This document shows positions 1-10,950 of a stretch of 36,313 nt of DNA, piece by piece. Every line of letters begins with the position of its first letter. Within the stretch, counting starts at the first letter, position 1. The stretch is taken from the NCBI RefSeq assembly GCF_000003605.2, contig NW_003120921.1:476287-512599 (forward strand), given 5' to 3'. Made by a program: the position numbers and the translations under genes. The notes under the pieces are model-generated. The model ran no database searches. It had not been told where the DNA came from and worked only from the letters and a program-made list of their open reading frames with translations. This DNA comes from Saccoglossus kowalevskii. Its lineage: Eukaryota > Hemichordata > Enteropneusta > Harrimaniidae.

Positions 1-154
1 CTATAGCCTATACTATATGCCCTATAGCCTTTAATCTATGCGCCTATAGCCTATAATATATGCCCTATAGCCTATAATCTACCCTTTAGCCTATAATCTA
101 TGCACCCATAGCCTATAATATATGCCCTATAGCCTATAATCTATGTACCTATAA
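1..154. repeat. Tandem array, 21-22-bp unit (CTATAGCCTATAATCTATGC-like)
   Basis: About seven imperfect copies of a 21-22-bp unit close to CTATAGCCTATAATCTATGC run from the window edge to about 154. Copies alternate between an -ATATATGCC- and an -ATCTATGCAC-type ending, so a 43-bp double unit can be seen. One copy is shortened. The array is cut by the left edge, so its full length is unknown. It lies in what I infer to be an HCCS intron. Confidence 0.85.
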
Positions 155-1794
155 TGAATGAATGATGAATGTGGTGGTGTCAGACCAGTGTGGTGATAAA
201 ACAAAGCATTGTGGCAGTACCACCATGCTGTTTTGTATTCTTGTGAGAACACTGATTGTGTCTATTTTTATCACCATCCCCTAACCCTCCCTATACAACA
301 TTAGATTACCCCTATCGGTGATTAAATACATATGGTAACATGGTTTTATGGTTTAGAGTTACACATGATGGGAAAGATGTTACAGAAAATGTCTGTAATT
401 ATCATCATTCATGGTGTATCAAGCCGACTCACAGAAAACATAATTTATGTCTGTTTGAAAAAAATTGCTTGCCATGTTTCATTCTATGTCCTTGTAAGCA
501 AATTTGAATTCAATTTCTCCAGGGCAGTTAAATCTAATATTAATTTGACAAAAAAATATACGAGTTATGCAAATGAAAACATTTTACACCGCAGCTTAAT
601 GACCGCACACATAAGCAAGTTACATGCAAATAAGGTTTGCTGTGTGTATATATATATATATATATATTTAATTTACTGTTACCTCTTAATGTATTTTCTG
701 GTTTCCCTACAACTGTAGCTATATCCCGCCCACTGTATCTATACTTACTGCAAGGCGCCGTTAAGATAATTGAATGTATTTCCTTTACAGTGTCCTCCCT
801 ACCTTGTCTTATCATCACATTACTTCCTGTGTGGATAAATAAGATAAATTTTGTGTATATTTATCTTTGTATTCATTTTCCATTACTTGTCTATCAAAAT
901 CTGCAACCCTTTTAGTGGAACATACATTGTCACCAGAACTGCACATGTGGGTATTCCACTTCTCTATCCCCGGTATTAGTTTTCTTCTGTATTCTGGTCT
1001 TTACCAATATTTTATACACTGAATGTGGTTCATTCAGATGCAATATAGCTATAAAGTGCTAAACATAGCTGATGGTATCATCAGAATCCCTGAACTATTG
1101 ACCAAGCCCAACAAGTAATTTAATTTTATTAATTTTTCGTGTTTACTAGCTTGCCTGTAGGTGCATTAAGCCTTTTAATAACGATCTGAAAACTAGTTAC
1201 GGTATAAACATTCTTGTTTCTTTCTATACCTGGAGGATATATCTGTGATAAATGAAATACAATATGATGAGAAAAGTGATAAAATATCACTTTGAGAATT
1301 TTATTTTATAATATTTTCATCTCTGGGGGATGTCATGTGTTAGTAAATTATTATTATTATTATGCTTTGATATGCTGGAGATCAAGCCAGATATAACTGC
1401 TGGCCTTCCAATATAACAAACAAACCATAGGCAGCAGATTTCAATCTGTGGTTTCCTGTCAGTTTCCTAAGTCTTCTCAGTCTTTTTTACTTGACTGCTT
1501 TGTGCGAGAAATTCTCATCATTAATCTATTAAAATATTTCTGTTTACATATAACGATTATTTTTAAGGTATTGGTAGACTTCACCAACAAATTAGGCACT
1601 TTGAGGGGGTACTTTCAGATAATAAAAAAATAAATAAAAACAGATCAAAATAACAGCTGATTTATGATCATGTTAAAAATATCACAAACTCAAAAACAAC
1701 ATCAGTTTAGAAACTTGTTTCTTTATATCTGGGTCAGTATTATGAGTAAAGATAATAAGGGTGACACAGTGCTCTATTAAAAGCACATCCCAAA
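155..1794. other. Non-coding stretch, inferred HCCS intron
   Basis: AT-rich DNA with no recognisable exon. The longest open frame here (332-718) runs through a TA microsatellite and has no protein-like character. A (TA)n tract sits at about 644-666 and a short ATT trinucleotide run near 1350-1362. I see no other structure. Confidence 0.6.
642..667. repeat. TG/TA dinucleotide microsatellite
   Basis: A short TGTGTG stretch leads into about ten TA repeats. In forward frames it is translated as a YIYIYIY run, which explains the spurious long open frames that cross it. Confidence 0.9.
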
Positions 1795-2006
1795 TACTGT
1801 GGAATACTTTATTTTCGCTGGAATTAATTTTCGCTGAAAAGTCTTTTTGGGCGTTTTGTATGGAATTTATTTTCACTGATTTCTGATGAGTTTAATGTGA
1901 AATATAGGAAAAAAAGTATATTCACTGGATTTTATTTTCACGGAATCATCCCTTTAGCGAAAATAACGAAAATAAATTCCAAGCGAAAATAAAGTATTCT
2001 ACAGTA
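1795..2006. mobile_element. Short TIR element, family A copy 1 (MITE-like)
   Basis: About 212 bp, beginning TACTGTGGAATACTTTATTT and ending with its near reverse complement (AAATAAAGTATTCTACAGTA). The termini are long imperfect inverted repeats built from TTTTCGCTGG / CCAGCGAAAA-like blocks. No coding capacity. The outermost TA on each side could be a TA target duplication, as in Tc1/mariner-type elements (inference). Three more copies are at 3151-3352, 11157-11368 and 24837-25048. Confidence 0.85.
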
Positions 2007-2060
2007 GGTGTGAAAATAGACCAATAAATGTATACTGGATTATCAAAATGACTTATGACT

Positions 2061-2244
2061 TACTGTAAAATCTGTATTAGAAGCCGCGACTTCTATTGAA
2101 ATGGTACAATGCAACAGAGGGGATGCGGCTTCTATTAGAGCATCTACACATATGAGAAATGATGAATTTTTGGTTCTCAATTGTTCAAAAAGAATGGGTG
2201 CGACTTCTATTAGAGATACGGCTTCTAATACAGATTTTACGGTA
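2061..2244. mobile_element. Short TIR element, family B, with 26-bp TIR
   Basis: A 184-bp element. Bases 2061-2086 are the reverse complement of 2219-2244 with a single mismatch (TACTGTAAAATC... against TACCGTAAAATC...). Internal copies of GCGACTTCTATTAGAG and GCGGCTTCTATTAGAG-like motifs recur. No coding capacity. It has the same TACYGT ends as family A, so mobilisation by a related transposase is plausible but not shown. Confidence 0.8.
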
Positions 2245-2720
2245 TTTGGGCCATAGACATGCCTGTTATTTACGTAAGCATATACGGTACTCGTACATGG
2301 AATCAAAGACATTGGAAAAAGATCTTTTCTATTGTCTTTGATGGAATCTAGTCATTTAGTGATACATAGTTTGGGCTAAGATTAAAGCTACTCCTATATG
2401 TTTGCATATCAGCTAGACCCTGCTCCATTCATGTGTAGAAATGACCTGCATGGAACATGGGCTACGCGATGATCAAACATACTAAGAATATACAAACCTC
2501 TAGTCTGTTTAACTTTGATTTCACAGTAATCAGGGAGTTATACATTTTAGCTCCATGATTATAAAACTATAACAGTGCAAATGCCGAAAGTACAAGTTGC
2601 AGAATAGGAGGAAGTATTTAGTAGTACAGTCTCATTATCAGTTCATTTGTCGAATGGAGCTTATCATATGAGTGATTGCATGTCGTCCTTTGTTGTTTGT
2701 GCCAACTTTTTACTTCTTCA

Positions 2721-2965
2721 ACTTCTTCTTGAAAACTACAAGCCTGATTGCTTTGATACTTGGTCTATATGTGCCTTGGGTAGGCTTCTCTTAGATTTGT
2801 TCATTTCGTGATATCTTTAATTCAATATTTTTGTAATTTTGGTAAAAAGTGATATTTTTGACTTCTTGTTGAAAACCGCAAGTCAGATTGCTTTGATATT
2901 ATACATATAGGTATCACAGGTAGACCTCTCTGAGATTTGTTAATTTCGTGATGATATCTTCAATC
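2721..2965. repeat. Two-copy divergent direct repeat (about 140-bp spacing)
   Basis: A block starting ACTTCTTCTTGAAAACTACA at 2721 recurs as ACTTCTTGTTGAAAACCGCA at 2861. Both continue through a GATTGCTTTGATA segment, a TAGGCTTCTC / TAGACCTCTC segment and an ATTTCGTGATATCTT end. The units are about 100 bp, separated by about 37 bp. This looks like a fragment of an interspersed repeat with internal duplication. Confidence 0.75.
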
Positions 2966-3150
2966 TTATTTTGATGAATATGTTTAATTGAAGTGTGCAT
3001 TGCTAACAGCGGAGCTATCTCAGCTAGGAGGCTGCTTGTTTTTTCTTCAGAACAAAGTTTCTTGATTCTCTCATGTTGCTTGTCATGTTGGAAATGACAT
3101 ATCAGAATGAATAATCATGAATATAAAAGTAAACCTTTCAAATAGACAAC

Positions 3151-3352
3151 TACTGTAGAATACTTTATTTTCGCTTGGAATTTATTTTCGCTGAAGGGAT
3201 GATTCCGTGAAAGTAAAATCCAGCGAATATACTTTTTTCCCATATTTTACATTAAACTCATCAAAAATCAGTAAAAATAAATTCCATACATAATGCCCAA
3301 AACGTCTTTTCAGCGAAAATTAATTCCAGCGATAATAAAGTATTCCACAGTA
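3151..3352. mobile_element. Short TIR element, family A copy 2 (inverted)
   Basis: Same family as 1795-2006 but in the opposite orientation: it starts TACTGTAGAATACTTTATTT and ends TAAAGTATTCCACAGTA. The asymmetric middle, with GATTCCGTGAAA and TCATCAAAAATCAGT blocks, gives the orientation. Non-coding. Confidence 0.85.
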
Positions 3353-3623
3353 TACTCGTATTTTGTTGTCATATTGTCAACCCACAGGGTACTCAATTCA
3401 GGCTAACTGTTTGTGCACACATTGTTAGCCTAAATATTAAAGTTGTAGACTGGTTCACATTCAGATTCATCATACTAGGTGTTCCTTAGACCATACATGT
3501 ACCTAGTGTTCTTATGCCTGTTTCTAAGTATGAGCTATCGTGTGCCCACTGAGTCTGTGCTGAGAAGATGCATGTGCACAAATGCATAGTTTATCTCAGT
3601 CAGGTTTCTATCCTAAACATAGA

Positions 3624-3661
3624 AACACAGTCCCTCAACACCATTGTTGAAGGACTGTGTT
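3624..3661 (+). other. 17-bp stem, 4-nt loop hairpin
   Basis: Bases 3624-3640 pair with 3645-3661 at 16 of 17 positions, around a CCAT loop. This is a tight, stable hairpin in otherwise unstructured intronic DNA. It could be the core of a small palindromic element. The loop is shorter than usual for a pre-microRNA and the outer stem is weak, so I do not call it an RNA gene. Confidence 0.7.
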
Positions 3662-4223
3662 GAGAGACTGTGATAGGAATATGTTTCCTGGTAGCTTTTT
3701 TCACATACAAACCGGTGTAACCATCACCATGGTGACATGATATTAATGATATCTTGTTGTTCGGAAGCAGTTGTCACCTTGTGTGTCTTTCAGAATACTG
3801 GTAGTATCAAATTGCAACCACGAGGCTGCAGTTTCAAGTAGATTAGGGTGATTGAGTTATCTTTATTATGCCCACATTGCAATCTTGATATTAAATTATA
3901 TTTTTGAATAATTTTTATATTGAATACTATAATATTCACTGTGTTTAATTTTAGCAGATTCAATGTTGCAGGGATCTTCACTAGATTTTAAATTCACTGG
4001 TTAAATTAAATGTATACAAAAGTAAAGTTAATTTTAATTTAGTGAATTTAGCCAACAGCAAAATAAGCAATTATTAATACCAGAAATAATTAATCCATGT
4101 ATTGTAAGTGAAATATTAGTTTATGTTCATCCAAAATGGTATGGTCATTCAGGGATTTTGGTAATATCTTGTGAGCGTACAATTCTATAATCCTTCATTG
4201 ATATAGCACAAAGTCATCATTTC

Positions 4224-4241
4224 GGGGGGGGGGGGGGGGGG
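4224..4241. repeat. G18 homopolymer
   Basis: Eighteen consecutive G residues. It is a low-complexity tract that could form G-quadruplex structures, and its length may be unreliable in the assembly. Confidence 0.9.
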
Positions 4242-4249
4242 TTGTAATT

Positions 4250-5609
4250 TATTTGTGGTCTGTCTGTCCAATCGTCTGGAGCCATTTCTGAGACATACTT
4301 GGACTGATCACATTCATACTTACATATGTTACCAGCAATGACTGATCACTTCACAGCACAATGTATGTCCACACACCTGGATTGCTGCTAGTGAAGAAGG
4401 ACTTTGGCATTAAATAAAGAACATGACTGTGCGTTATCAATATTTGCAATACTTGTTCTGTTTTAATTTCAGTTTTATGATGTAAATTTTTTTTTTTTAT
4501 TAATTTCTTAAGATGAAATTTGAAGGATTTGTGTTTTGGGTTCCATTTGTCTATGCTTGCGTCCATCCGTGCTTGTGTCTGTCCGTCTGTCTGTCCATCA
4601 TTTTTGGACATGACTAAATCAACATGTCATAATTATGTACATATGCATGTCAATTCGTTCCATAAACCTTTGACCGACTAACTACCTTTTTTTTTTTTTA
4701 TCAAGACACATCTAAAAACAACATTTGAACATGCTGTGAATCATTTCTTGGGTATGCCTTAAGCAATTTCAAACTCAAACTTGATATTAACATCACTCAT
4801 GGTGGGTTTCTGATGGATGACATTTTGTTTCGTGATTTTATTGAAAATACGTGACTGGTGAACATTTTGTTTTTCTTTTGCGTCATAACCATTTCTTGTG
4901 TGTCATACCCATTTCTTGTGCATGGTGGGCGATTTGATTCATAATGTGCAACTGGTGGCCCTGTTGGTTTTATTTAGGTGTGTCTTTATGACAATTTTAT
5001 TTTGAAGCTGTTACAAAGACAATACACTATTTTGTGCATTTTCAACCGTATACATTATATTTTGTTTACGTGTTTTTGTTTACAAAAATTTTAGAATAAA
5101 AATTAAAAAGCTGTATTGATTTTAGAAAACAATTTTTTGTTGCAGCCTTACAAATTTACTTGCTCCTGATATATTGCATATGGCAATATTTGTCATTGTT
5201 TCAGTGTAAAAATAGCATCGCTGTCAAAAAGGTGACCTCGTTGAGAAAATATTTAAACCGTTGTACCAAAGTCAAATTGATGACCTCAAAAAGGAATTAT
5301 TTTTATTGCAGCTGGTAAAACCATTAGATGAATTTATATTTAGAATACGGGTAAAATAAAACGCGTTTTCATCTTCCATGATGACCTATTTTTATGATTT
5401 TAGTTACGGTAGTTAATAATAAAATAAAACCTTTTTAGAAATCTCATTATATTCAATTTGTCATCATCTAAATGTTTAAAAGAAAGAAAAGGAATGTATT
5501 TTATTATATAAAGTGCTTGTGTAGAAATACAATATGTGAAGGAGTGTACACTGAATGGATCTATAGAGTCGCTATACACAGGCGTGTGAATAAAAACAGA
5601 CTGTTATTC
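4250..5609. other. Non-coding stretch, HCCS intron next to the last exon
   Basis: AT-rich, no exon recognised. It includes CTGT/CCGT-rich simple sequence (about 4576-4600), T-runs at about 4489-4498 and 4687-4699, and text resembling decayed interspersed repeats. I looked for the preceding HCCS exon (ending near the SPRARIRSWMG motif of the family) and did not find it. The intron therefore probably extends left of the window. Confidence 0.55.
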
Positions 5610-5616
5610 TACTAAC
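5610..5616 (+). promoter_or_regulatory. Consensus branch site TACTAAC
   Basis: A perfect TACTAAC lies 28 nt upstream of the AG (5643-5644) that precedes the HCCS terminal exon, followed by a T-rich tract. Spacing and sequence fit a strong U2-type branch point, supporting the acceptor assignment. Confidence 0.7.
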
Positions 5617-5644
5617 GTCTTTGTTTATCTCGTGTTCTATTTAG

Positions 5645-5903
5645 GTATGAAAGACCATTTGACAGACACGATTGGATCGTTGATCGGTGTGGAAAGAGCG
5701 TTCGTTATGTGATTGATTACTACGATGGAGGTTCTATTGACACAAACACGGGAGAATTCACCATCCTGGATGTCAGACCTGCCTTAGATTCGCCAACTGC
5801 ATTGTGGGATAGGATGAAAGTTGCTTACTGGAGGTGGAGGTTTGCAGACAAACAGACTGACCAGGTGGTGGAGCATACTGCCTCGCCTGACTCTGCTAGA
5901 TAG
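5645..5903 (+). CDS. HCCS: Holocytochrome c synthase (cytochrome c heme lyase), terminal exon
   Basis: This is the last exon of the enzyme that joins heme covalently to apocytochrome c at the CXXCH motif in the mitochondrial intermembrane space. The acceptor ...TTCTATTTAG/G gives phase 2, so base 5645 completes a split codon. Codons from 5646 encode 85 residues ending at TAG 5901-5903. The family's C-terminal block is visible in order: [47 protein letters not shown]. These are close to the vertebrate enzyme as known to me. After the WRW end, where the human protein nearly stops, this one continues for about 20 hydrophilic residues (RFADKQ...PDSAR). The upstream exons, with the N-terminal CP motifs and the heme-ligand histidine region, are not in the window. 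An exact splice boundary, an intact frame and a following poly(A) signal argue against a processed pseudogene. Confidence 0.93.
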
Positions 5904-5971
5904 TATGCAAGAATGTTTAAAATCATGATCATTTTGGGTGATTTAGAATAACATGTTTTCCATTCAAGAAG

Positions 5972-5977
5972 AATAAA
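5972..5977 (+). terminator. HCCS polyadenylation signal AATAAA
   Basis: Canonical AATAAA, 69 nt after the HCCS stop codon, with a T/GT-rich stretch further downstream (about 6010-6035). The mRNA 3' end is likely near 5990-6000, giving a short 3' UTR of about 90 nt. Confidence 0.7.
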
Positions 5978-5999
5978 CTTGACATTTATTAGTGAATCA

Positions 6000-8367
6000 A
6001 TGTGAAAATTAGTATTTTTTTCTTTGTGCTGTGTACCGTAAAAACTTTTCGATCACTCTTTAATAATTAACTAGTTTAGAAATACAAAAAATACAATTTT
6101 GTACTGATTGAGTACAGAAACATTAGATGACATCAGAAGTACATTACTTGGGGTTTGCAACTACGGTGACATGATAAAATGCAAATGTGCATGCCCGAGG
6201 TAACTAGGATACTGGGATGTCCAGGTGGATCAAAATAGCTGCTCATGATATGACGGATTACGATAATTATATTTTCTGTACATTTTCGATGTATTACATT
6301 TTTTCATTATGAATGTGGTAATACATGTTTTATTGTTTTATTACAAACCGCCTATGTCATGTCAGAAGGTCGTAGCATCAGTCTCGCTATCTACGAGATG
6401 AGACTTGAATGGGATCTTGACATGTCACCATACAGTACTATGCGCGTTGCAATCCCTAAGTTCCTCTGATGGTATACATTGTGCATCATTTGTTGTCAGA
6501 AAGCAACCAGTTCATTAAAACACAAACAATTATTTTTCAGTATCATGAAAGCTGTTAAAACTCGTTCAGTGCTCTTTTTACCTTTTAAAAAAGTGCTCAT
6601 CGCTACTATAAGAAATCTTGCAGCGAAATCAATGGCAATGGATCATGCTACAACAATAACAAACTACGGTAACTGTCAGTAGTAAAGTGCAGTATTTTAA
6701 TTGGTTAATGGCATTCTCGACCTATCAGGGAAAGGACGCCGTGGAATGGTCAATTTGTATTCAAGAAAAATGTCCGATTTTAGCATTTGTACGGAATTGA
6801 TTGAGTGTTTGAAATAACATTCTCTCACAATATAACAAACTTGTATATTTAAATCAATTTTCAGAGTAGGTGAAATTCTATGGTTTTAACAGCATTTTAT
6901 CCCATTGTTAATACCAGTATAATCTGCTCTATTTTAAGGTTTTCTAATTATAGTCTAGAGAGGGCGCACTTTATTCAGTGATGTTCTGACTCATTGAAGT
7001 ATGTAACTTTAATGACATTGAAATAAACATGCGTGATGCGTCCGTCAATTGTCATTTTTCAGACATGCCTGGATTTAGATCAAAGTTCACACAAAGGCAA
7101 GTCATATCATTATTTGAACACGTTACTAATCATTTCTCAGGCATGCCTGAACAGATTTCATTCAAACTTGGTATAACCTGTAAGACCTATACATAATGGA
7201 AAATTATGTACAATTTAGAGCAATTTGGAGCAAAATGCATAACAATAAGCAAGACATTTTGGTGAGAAAATTATGTCACTGCATTTGCTGAGTTTTGGTT
7301 CTTGAAAAACATCTTGTAGTTATGGAATTTATTTGGTAAAATGAAATTTATACTTTATTATGAACAAAAATAACTATAAATGCAATGTAGTCACAAGCCA
7401 TGTCATTTGTTTGTGTCTTTAGTGACCTATACAGTCACAAGTTTATTTGTTTCATGAAGAAATCTCCATAGCAGTGAGCAAGCTGACTCAACTTGATTAT
7501 GGTCGATTTCATTTTGACTTGGGATTCCTACAAATTCAGACCTGTTTAGAGGGCACACTGCATTCTGTGTTTGAATCGCTTTGCATTTCAAATGAAAAAG
7601 CATCAGATAACTATCCCGTAATGTACCACTGGATACAATACTACAAACACAGGTAGGGAATTTAGCATATTGGTCATTTTAACGTGACGGTGAAATTGTA
7701 TATCCGTGTGTTAACATAAAACATGTCATGGTTAAACCAAGTAAGGAATTCGGCATTAATATCTGTTCGTTAATATGATAGTGAAATTGTAAAAAGAATC
7801 TGGCATATCGGAAATATCCAAATTAATATAATCCCTAATAATACAATCATTTTGTGTAAAACCACCAATATTCTAAGATATTGGAGTATGTTGTGATTCT
7901 TTGCCATGATGTCAAAAGTTCAATCTGCTTGCATCGACCAATCAGATTACTGGGATTTTTATTTCATAGTATAGGGATTTCGAAAATTACTACACTGAAC
8001 TGCCATGATATATGGGATAAAACTCATCATTTTATTTAAAACAAATGCGTTGAAGAAAATTAAAAAACAAATGCATGTAGACATTAGATCTGCCGGGAAT
8101 GGTGAGGATGTGTTGTATAAACAAAATTGAATTTTACATTCATTGATTATGTGTCAACGACCCATGTTACTTGGGACGAACACTGTCTTTTATCTCATCA
8201 ACGTGTTGCAGTCGATGTTACAATCAGTCTTAAAATAGTTGACACTAATTCATGATAAAATGAAAGCTTTACAATGTGAAAATAATAATGATGTAATAAC
8301 ATGCATTCTATACGATGACAGTATTAGGTACAATAACTATAAACAACAGCTGCTTGTAACACTGCAA
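6000..8367. other. Intergenic stretch, no gene recognised
   Basis: Between the HCCS 3' end and the first family C element. Small open frames (6479-6682, 7447-7656) show no family resemblance, splice context or repeat identity. GCATGCCTG-containing blocks near 7060-7150 suggest old duplicated repeat text. Confidence 0.5.
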
Positions 8368-8578
8368 TACTGTGAAAGGGTTAATTATTCACTGGGTTTT
8401 AATTTTGCTTATTTCGCTGACTGTAAAATGCGCTAAATTCAAACCCAGTGAATATGTAAAATTTAGCATTGAACACATTATCTAAATGATAACACTGTGA
8501 ATTTAAAACCCAAAGAATAAACCTGAAATGGTAAATCATCGAAATTTAAACACAGTGAAAATTAGTCATTTTACAGTA
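8368..8578. mobile_element. Short TIR element, family C copy 1
   Basis: About 211 bp from TACTGTGAAAGGG to TCATTTTACAGTA, with inner inverted blocks TTAATTATTCACTG and CAGTGAAAATTAGT. It matches the elements at 10738-10950 and 30740-30928 in layout and end sequence. Non-coding; a small open frame (8239-8436) overlaps it by chance. Confidence 0.75.
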
Positions 8579-9224
8579 GTCTATATTTTCTCCTCGCTGT
8601 GATGGCTTTCAGTCTATTGAAAAAATAATTTTGCTTTGTGTTTATTATTATAGACCCACTGTATAAATGTCATGAAAGTGTTGACCTTTCAATACCCCCC
8701 ACCAAAATTTTGATGCAAAATTTTTGATGTTTTTGAGTAATTCTTTTTTAAATGTCTTTGTTAATTTTAGACCTAAAATTAATTGCTATAGCTTTTAATT
8801 ATAATTTTTTGATAAAAATATTACGCAGGTTAATACTGTCAATTTGATTAAATTGAGGTGTGTATTGATTACACTGACGTCAACAAAGCCATGTATATTA
8901 TAAATTACTAGATATTATCAACATAAATGGCAGTCGCTCATTGTATGCATTCATGGTGTGATGTCACAGTAGATCCAAGATGGGAAAGTAACAATCGACC
9001 AACCACAAATCATCATAGGATGTCTATTGATGTACAAGCACTTTGCATAATGGAGGGAGAATCCTGCCTAGCTAATCCAATCCAATCATTTTATTTGGAT
9101 TTCAAGAAATAATTATTGGATGCAGAAGTATTTATGAGTATAAACTTGAGTTAATTGACTCTAGTGTATATTAGTGAAACGCATGTAATTATTATTGTTT
9201 AGGTTATAAGTCTATGGTGAAAGG

Positions 9225-9631
9225 TTCAGTTTACACAGATGACAAGTGTTAATGGTGTTCAGTTTACACAGATGACTTAAGTGTTCATGGTGTTCAGTTT
9301 ACACAAGTGACTAGTGTTTATGGTGTTCAGTTTACACAGGTGACTAGTGTTTATGGTGTTCAGTTTACACAGATGACTTAAGTGTTCATGGTGTTCAGTT
9401 TACATAGGTGACTAGTGTTTATGGTGTTCAGTTTACACAGATGACTTTAGTGTTCATGGTGTTCAGTTTACACAAGTGACTAGTGTTTATGGTGTTCAGT
9501 TTACACAGGTGACTAGTGTTTATGGTGTTCAGTTTACACAGATGACTTAAGTGTTCATGGTGTTCAGTTTACACAAGTGACTAGTGTTTATGGTGTTCAG
9601 TTTACACAGGTGACTAGTAGTGTTTATGGTG
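9225..9631. repeat. Higher-order minisatellite, 12 units of 33-36 bp
   Basis: Twelve head-to-tail units start TTCAGTTTACACA. Two unit types alternate: a 35-bp type A (AGATGACTTAAGTGTTCATG core) and 33-bp types B and C (AAGTGACTAGTGTTTATG / AGGTGACTAGTGTTTATG). The order is a 33-bp founder-like unit, then A B C, A C, A B C, A B C, so a 101-bp A-B-C trimer is the higher-order repeat. The last unit has an extra TAG, and a degraded partial copy follows. Non-coding and intergenic. Confidence 0.95.
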
Positions 9632-9642
9632 TTTGGTTTACT

Positions 9643-10737
9643 GTATCAGGAAATTAAATACAAGTCTTACAACCTCACTCTAAGATAAGTGTTCCAGATT
9701 CAGATATGTACCGAACATTTTTTTTTAGTTTCTGATGTAGGCATTTAGGTTACCCTTGTAAGTTAATGTAATTTTTGTGAAATATGAGAAAAAAATAATT
9801 TTTCTTCATGCACACTGATGATGCAGGGAGAAATAAGGTAAACAGTTGATTAGAAGTTTATTGTCATTCAAAAATGAGATGTAAATGTTGGTGCACCAGC
9901 TGCCTCGTTATTGACAAACTATGCTAGTTATGTCATCAATGAAAATTACCTGGCAGTGCAGGAATTTGTGAGAAAAAAATGTTAATGATGTAGATCAAGT
10001 AATGAAAATTGTTGGGGGTTGACCACTAGAAATTTTGGGGTTGGGTTTTGAGAAAAATATTTGTGCACACAGAAAATCGCTATCTCACAAAAAAAAAAAT
10101 CAACATGTGAAATAAAAAAATAAAAAAAAAAATAAACAGGACAAAAATAACTTTCACTGTAGCTCTACCATCTTTCATCTGAGAGGTTATAATAATAACA
10201 TCAAATACAAAATTAGTTATCTTGCAAATGTAATGAGCCCTCTTCTAAAATTCAACATCCCGCCATAACATTTTATGACTGCTAAGTTGCCGCAAGCAAG
10301 ACAATTCTGATTGCATTAACCGAGGTCAAATACACGTATTTATATCAGCGAAACACTTGAACTGAACGCTGAAAAATTAACATTAGAAATAACAAAAAAT
10401 CTCTTTGTGCAATATCTTACACTCAGATCTAAGGTTGATTGTAACTTACACAACCATAACTGAATTACTGATATCAATCAGATGTTAGGAACATATGGCA
10501 CATCTGTTAATGAAGGAAAAGTGATAAAAATTGTATGATACTTTTGATATTAAACTAAATAATGACATTTGTTACATTATTCTGTTTTCATTGATGGAGT
10601 GCACTTACTGATATATCTACAGGAATCCGTAAGAATCATTAAATGAGATAATTATATATGTACACTAAGGTATGTATGTTATAAATTATATACAAATTCA
10701 AATGACAGCTTGTGCAGTGACGTAAGCTGTTCTACTC
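9643..10737. other. Intergenic stretch, no gene recognised
   Basis: AT-rich with A-rich low-complexity patches (about 10088-10140). No open frame of interest and no recognised repeat family. Confidence 0.5.
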
Positions 10738-10950
10738 TACTGTAAATGCAGTAATTATTCACTGCGTTTTAATTTCGCTATTTTCCTTGATATGTAAAAT
10801 CTGAAAATTAAATCGACATGAAAATGTAAAATAACAATAAAACTCATTGTTTCCTTGACAAATTCATGAAATTAAAACGCAGTGAATATATACACAAAAC
10901 ATCAAAATAGTGAAATTAAATGTCAGTGAAAATAAAATGTTTTTACAGTA
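10738..10950. mobile_element. Short TIR element, family C copy 2
   Basis: About 213 bp, from TACTGTAAATGCAGTAATTA to ATGTTTTTACAGTA, with inverted inner blocks TTCACTGCGTTTTAATTTCG and GAAATTAAATGTCAGTGAAA. It is the best preserved of the three family C copies. Non-coding. The TA at each border may be the target duplication. Confidence 0.8.

Noticed and set aside
276-300. CCCTAACCCTCCC resembling telomere repeats
   Set aside because: Only a single imperfect pair, with no array.
332-718. 128-codon open frame on the + strand
   Set aside because: It reads through a TA microsatellite, has no family resemblance and no splice or promoter context, and overlaps open frames on both strands.
8239-8436. 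Open frame overlapping family C element
   Set aside because: Most of its 3' half is the TIR element at 8368-8578; the frame is a by-product of repeat sequence.
9225-9631. CRISPR-like array
   Set aside because: Units are head-to-tail without unique spacers, in a eukaryotic context; it is a minisatellite.
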